From an uncultured Mycoplasmatota bacterium (GTDB lineage Bacteria; Bacillota_I; Bacilli_A; RF39; UBA660), in NCBI GenBank assembly GCA_900551105.1, contig URUT01000029.1:1-15733 (forward strand): a stretch of 15,733 nt of DNA. The letters run 5' to 3'. Of the stretch, positions 13,338-15,733 are shown piece after piece. A model generated the notes under the pieces. That model searched no databases and was not told where the DNA came from. It saw nothing but the letters and a program-made list of their open reading frames with translations. The translations under genes were made by a program, and so were the position numbers. Position 1 is the stretch's first letter, and the number at the start of each line of letters is the position of its first letter.

Positions 13338-14675
13338 ATGAAGTATGTATGTAAAACTTGTGGTTTTATTCATTTAGGAGAAATGCCTGATGGCTATGTT
13401 TGTCCTTACTGTGCTAGTGGATTGTTTGATTTTGAGCTTATTCAAAGCGAAGAAAAGGTTTATAATAGAATAGCTATAACTGATAAATTAGGAATAAATA
13501 GAATAGAAGAAAAGTGTATTAATTGTGGGGCATGTGCTAGAACATGTGAAAATGTTATGCAAATGAGTGCAGAACAAAAAGAAATATGTTTAAGCTGTGG
13601 TGCTTGTATATTAACGTGTCCAGTAGCGGCACTTACTCCTAAGTATGACTATTTAAAACTTTATGATTTATTAAAAGATAAGACTAAAAAGGTTATAGGA
13701 ATTGTTAGTCCAGCAGTAAGAGTAGGATTAGGAGATGCTTTTAACCAAGAAGCGGGAGAGTTCTTAGAAAAAAAAATAGTTGGCGTGTTAAAAGCACTTG
13801 GTTTTTCGTATGTTTTTGACGTTTCTTTTGGGGCTGATTTAACAGCGATGGAGGAAGCCAAAGAATTACTTGATAGAATAGAAAATAAAAATGGAACTCT
13901 TTATTCTAGTTGTTGTCCTTCTTGGGTAATGTATGCTAAGAGGTATTTACCAAAATTAAAAACAAGTATTTCTACTTGTAAAAGTCCAATTGAAATGATG
14001 TCTAGTATGCTTAAAAATTATTATTTAAAAGATGAAGATATTTCTTTAGATGATGTTTTTATAGTTGCGATTACTCCTTGTACTAGTAAAAAAGTTGAAA
14101 TAATTGGTGGTGATACTGATATGGTAATTACTACTAGTGAACTAGCAAATATGATAAGAGAGTTTGGGATTGTTTTTGATGATGTTAAAGAAGAAGACTT
14201 TGATAATTTTGCAGGAACTAAAGCAGGAACAAGATTTGGTAAAAGTGGTGGAGTAACATTATCAGTACTTAAGTGTTTGTATTATTTTAAAACTGGTAAG
14301 GATTTAGATAATAATGAGGTATATATAAAAGATAATAAATTTTATAAAGAATATAAGTTAAAGATTGGTAAAACTAATGTTAGATGTGCAAGTGTAAGTA
14401 CTATGAAAAATTTACTTGCTTTGTTAATGCAAGAGGAAGATTTTGATTTTGTAGAGGTTATGAACTGTGATGGTGGATGTATTTCTGGTGGTGGACAGGT
14501 TATTATGCCAGTAAATCAAAAACAAGAAATTATGGAAGCTAGAAGAAAATCTTTAGAACTTAATACAAGAAGAAGAGAATCTTATCCATATAAAAACGTG
14601 ATTATTAAAGATTTATATGATGACTTTTTGGATGATGCTGAAAATGCTGAGAAATTACTTCATAAAAAAAACTAG
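13338..14675 (+). CDS. Rubredoxin-ferredoxin-[FeFe] hydrogenase-like fusion protein
   Basis: This 445-aa protein has three parts. Residues 1-30 form a rubredoxin-like site with C5, C8, C22 and C25 (CKTCG, CPYC). Residues 60-94 hold two 4Fe-4S motifs, C60/63/66/70 and C84/87/90/94. Residues 118-390 are the H-cluster domain: SSCCPSW (190-196; C193 ligand, C192 the usual proton-transfer cysteine), TPCTSKK (246-252; C248) and CDGGC (377-381). The C-terminus resembles the small-subunit tail. All four H-cluster ligands are present, so hydrogen turnover or sensing is possible, but L1 reads PSW instead of PGW and L3 reads CDGGC instead of CPGGC. ATG 13338 follows AGGAG (13325-13329). No maturase genes are in the window. 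It may be a non-canonical or electron-bifurcation-independent member; activity is unproven. Confidence 0.88.
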   Translation: MKYVCKTCGFIHLGEMPDGYVCPYCASGLFDFELIQSEEKVYNRIAITDKLGINRIEEKCINCGACARTCENVMQMSAEQKEICLSCGACILTCPVAALTPKYDYLKLYDLLKDKTKKVIGIVSPAVRVGLGDAFNQEAGEFLEKKIVGVLKALGFSYVFDVSFGADLTAMEEAKELLDRIENKNGTLYSSCCPSWVMYAKRYLPKLKTSISTCKSPIEMMSSMLKNYYLKDEDISLDDVFIVAITPCTSKKVEIIGGDTDMVITTSELANMIREFGIVFDDVKEEDFDNFAGTKAGTRFGKSGGVTLSVLKCLYYFKTGKDLDNNEVYIKDNKFYKEYKLKIGKTNVRCASVSTMKNLLALLMQEEDFDFVEVMNCDGGCISGGGQVIMPVNQKQEIMEARRKSLELNTRRRESYPYKNVIIKDLYDDFLDDAENAEKLLHKKN

Positions 14676-14688
14676 ATTAAACTAGTTT
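14664..14688 (-). terminator. Terminator shared by convergent genes
   Basis: AAACTAG (14669-14675) and CTAGTTT (14682-14688) form a perfect seven-base stem with a six-base loop. On the minus strand the stem runs straight into eight T (complement of 14664-14671), so it ends the glycosyltransferase message. On the + strand the trailing T run is only three, so it is weaker there. The stop codons of both genes lie in the two arms. Confidence 0.75.
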
Positions 14689-15631
14689 ATAGAACGTCAT
14701 CTTCGTCAAAGCCTAATGTATATTTTGCAATATATATTGGGCGTCTTTTTATTTCTACGTACATTTTAGCAATGTATTCTCCTAAAATGCCGATAGCTAG
14801 TAAGTTTAGTCCACCAAATAAGAGAATTAAGCTTAATAATGAAGCATAGCCAGGAACATCAATTCCTTTGATTAGAGTTTTAATTATTAGAACTAATAAA
14901 TAGATAAATGATCCAGCTGATGTTAATGCACCAATAACAGTAGCAATTCTTAGGGGTTTAATGCTAAAGTTTACAATACCATCCCAAGCGTATTTAAATG
15001 ATTTAAGTAGATTAAAGTTAGATTTGCCTGAATGGCGATTTTCTACATTGTATGGAAGATATTTAGTTTTAAATCCTACCCAAGAGAAGATACCTTTTGA
15101 GAAACGGTTGTTTTCTTCTAGGGAAACAATAGCTTTTACCATTTCAGTTCTAAACATTCTAAAGTCAGATACGCCATTTTTGAATTTAGTATCACTAATT
15201 GAATTTATGAAAGCATAGAAACAGTTTTTAAGTATTTTAGCAAGAGATGACTCGTTGCTTCTTTTTTTGTTAATCATAGCAACTTGATCATATTCAGGAT
15301 TTTCATCAAGGAATTTCATCATTTCTAGTAGATAATTGGGATTTTGTTGTAAATCGCCATCAATGATAACTGAATATTCAGCTTTTGCGTATTTTAAGCC
15401 AGCATACATTGCTGCGTCTTTGCCAAAGTTACGTGAGAAATTAATAAATCTGACGTGTTTTTTGTCTTTAGCATATATTTCTTTGATTTTTTCTTCAGTT
15501 TTGTCTTTTGAACCATCATTAATAAAGATAAGTTCATATTTTATTTCTTTTAGCGTCTCAGCTAGTTTTTCATAAAGGGGACTAATGTTTCCCTCTTCAT
15601 TGTAGCAGGGAATAATTACATTTAACTTCAT
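14687..15631 (-). CDS. GT2 membrane glycosyltransferase (GtrB/DPM1-like)
   Basis: This 314-aa enzyme joins a cytoplasmic GT-A domain to two C-terminal membrane helices. Visible motifs are PCYNEEGNI (8-16), NDGS (38-41), the metal-binding DGDLQ (91-95) and RHSGKSNFN (199-207); helices lie near 227-250 and 262-285, followed by a basic tail. It transfers a sugar from a nucleotide sugar to polyprenyl phosphate, as GtrB, CsbB and DPM1 relatives do, providing lipid-linked sugars for wall polymer or lipoteichoic acid decoration. GAGGTG (15642-15637) precedes the ATG by five bases. The flippase and acceptor transferase that normally accompany it are not in view. Length and order match the family; the sugar cannot be told. 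Confidence 0.92.
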   Translation of the reverse strand: MKLNVIIPCYNEEGNISPLYEKLAETLKEIKYELIFINDGSKDKTEEKIKEIYAKDKKHVRFINFSRNFGKDAAMYAGLKYAKAEYSVIIDGDLQQNPNYLLEMMKFLDENPEYDQVAMINKKRSNESSLAKILKNCFYAFINSISDTKFKNGVSDFRMFRTEMVKAIVSLEENNRFSKGIFSWVGFKTKYLPYNVENRHSGKSNFNLLKSFKYAWDGIVNFSIKPLRIATVIGALTSAGSFIYLLVLIIKTLIKGIDVPGYASLLSLILLFGGLNLLAIGILGEYIAKMYVEIKRRPIYIAKYTLGFDEDDVL

Positions 15632-15733
15632 ATTTGCACCTCACAAATATTGTAGCATAAATACAAAAAGTTTTCCACGGGACTTTGTCAATATTTTAGA
15701 CATTAAATAGAGGGGGTTTTTGAATTTTTTCCT
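15632..15733. other. Right edge, promoter region of the glycosyltransferase
   Basis: On the minus strand TGCTACAAT (15657-15649) is an extended -10, with the ribosome site only a few bases after the expected start, so the leader would be very short. A TTGACA-like element on the minus strand further out (complement of 15686-15691) is too far (31 bases) to pair with it. No gene is visible before the window ends. Confidence 0.4.
15649..15657 (-). promoter_or_regulatory. Extended -10 of the glycosyltransferase gene
   Basis: Minus-strand TGC directly before TACAAT gives an extended -10 with one mismatch. No matching -35 is seen 16-18 bases away. The transcript would begin close to the GAGGTG ribosome site. 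Confidence 0.4.

Noticed and set aside
13661..13861. Open frame of 66 codons on the minus strand
   Set aside because: Antisense to the hydrogenase-like gene; no ribosome site or recognisable motif.
14961..15575. Two + strand open frames (14961-15218 and 15336-15575)
   Set aside because: Both are antisense to the glycosyltransferase, whose catalytic motifs are complete.
1..15733. CRISPR arrays, insertion sequences, rRNA or riboswitches
   Set aside because: No regularly spaced repeats, transposase motifs, rRNA segments or conserved riboswitch cores were seen on either strand.

Overview
This window is strongly AT-rich and almost all coding is on the + strand. It most likely comes from a low-GC, cell-walled, anaerobic member of the Bacillota, of the gut Bacilli/RF39-like or Erysipelotrichia-like kind. 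The grounds are extreme A/T codon bias, strong AGGAGG-type ribosome sites, consensus sigma-A promoters, undecaprenyl-phosphate phosphatases and peptidoglycan hydrolases (so a cell wall is present), and an [FeFe]-hydrogenase-type protein (so anaerobic life). UGA is an ordinary stop here: several genes end in TGA and the single tRNA-Trp has a CCA anticodon. The exact taxon cannot be fixed from sequence alone.

Layout. 1-1000: a 40-codon lysine-rich small gene behind a near-ideal promoter, then a solo B3/B4 (PheRS-beta-like) protein. 1045-4801: two overlapping, paralogous MacB-like ABC exporters, each with ATPase and permease fused. 4802-5238: a terminator, an apparently non-coding stretch, and a tRNA-Trp on the minus strand with its own promoter and terminator. 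5239-11776: a cell-envelope and metabolic run with a SleB/CwlJ-type hydrolase, a PAP2 phosphatase, an SDR, UppP, a membrane-anchored unknown protein, a second SDR, a methionine-gamma-lyase-like PLP enzyme, a small multidrug-export-family membrane protein and an anchored glucosaminidase-like protein. 11826-12505: a RelB-YafQ type toxin-antitoxin pair with a palindrome-rich promoter. 12692-13269 (minus): a decayed AAA/ABC-type ATPase pseudogene of the COG1106 kind. 13338-14675: a rubredoxin-ferredoxin-[FeFe]-hydrogenase fusion. 14687-15631 (minus): a GtrB/DPM1-like membrane glycosyltransferase, convergent with the hydrogenase gene and sharing a terminator hairpin with it.

How it fits together. 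PAP2, UppP and the C-terminally anchored GT2 glycosyltransferase all work on polyprenyl-phosphate carriers, and the two hydrolases act on peptidoglycan, so much of the window concerns the envelope. The SDR / PLP-lyase / export-protein genes overlap (14 nt and 4 nt) and look like one translationally coupled unit. The toxin-antitoxin pair next to a dead ATPase of a family often linked to phage defence looks like an accessory, possibly eroded defence, locus inserted between housekeeping genes.

The most notable items are: the ATPase pseudogene, which I rebuilt across three frames with a mutated Walker B; the operator architecture of the toxin-antitoxin promoter; the paired ABC fusions; the hydrogenase-like fusion with an altered L3 motif; and the repeated use of TGnTATAAT extended -10 promoters. 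I did not find a clear-cut new system. The tandem ABC pair and the anchored unknown protein are the best candidates for undescribed function.
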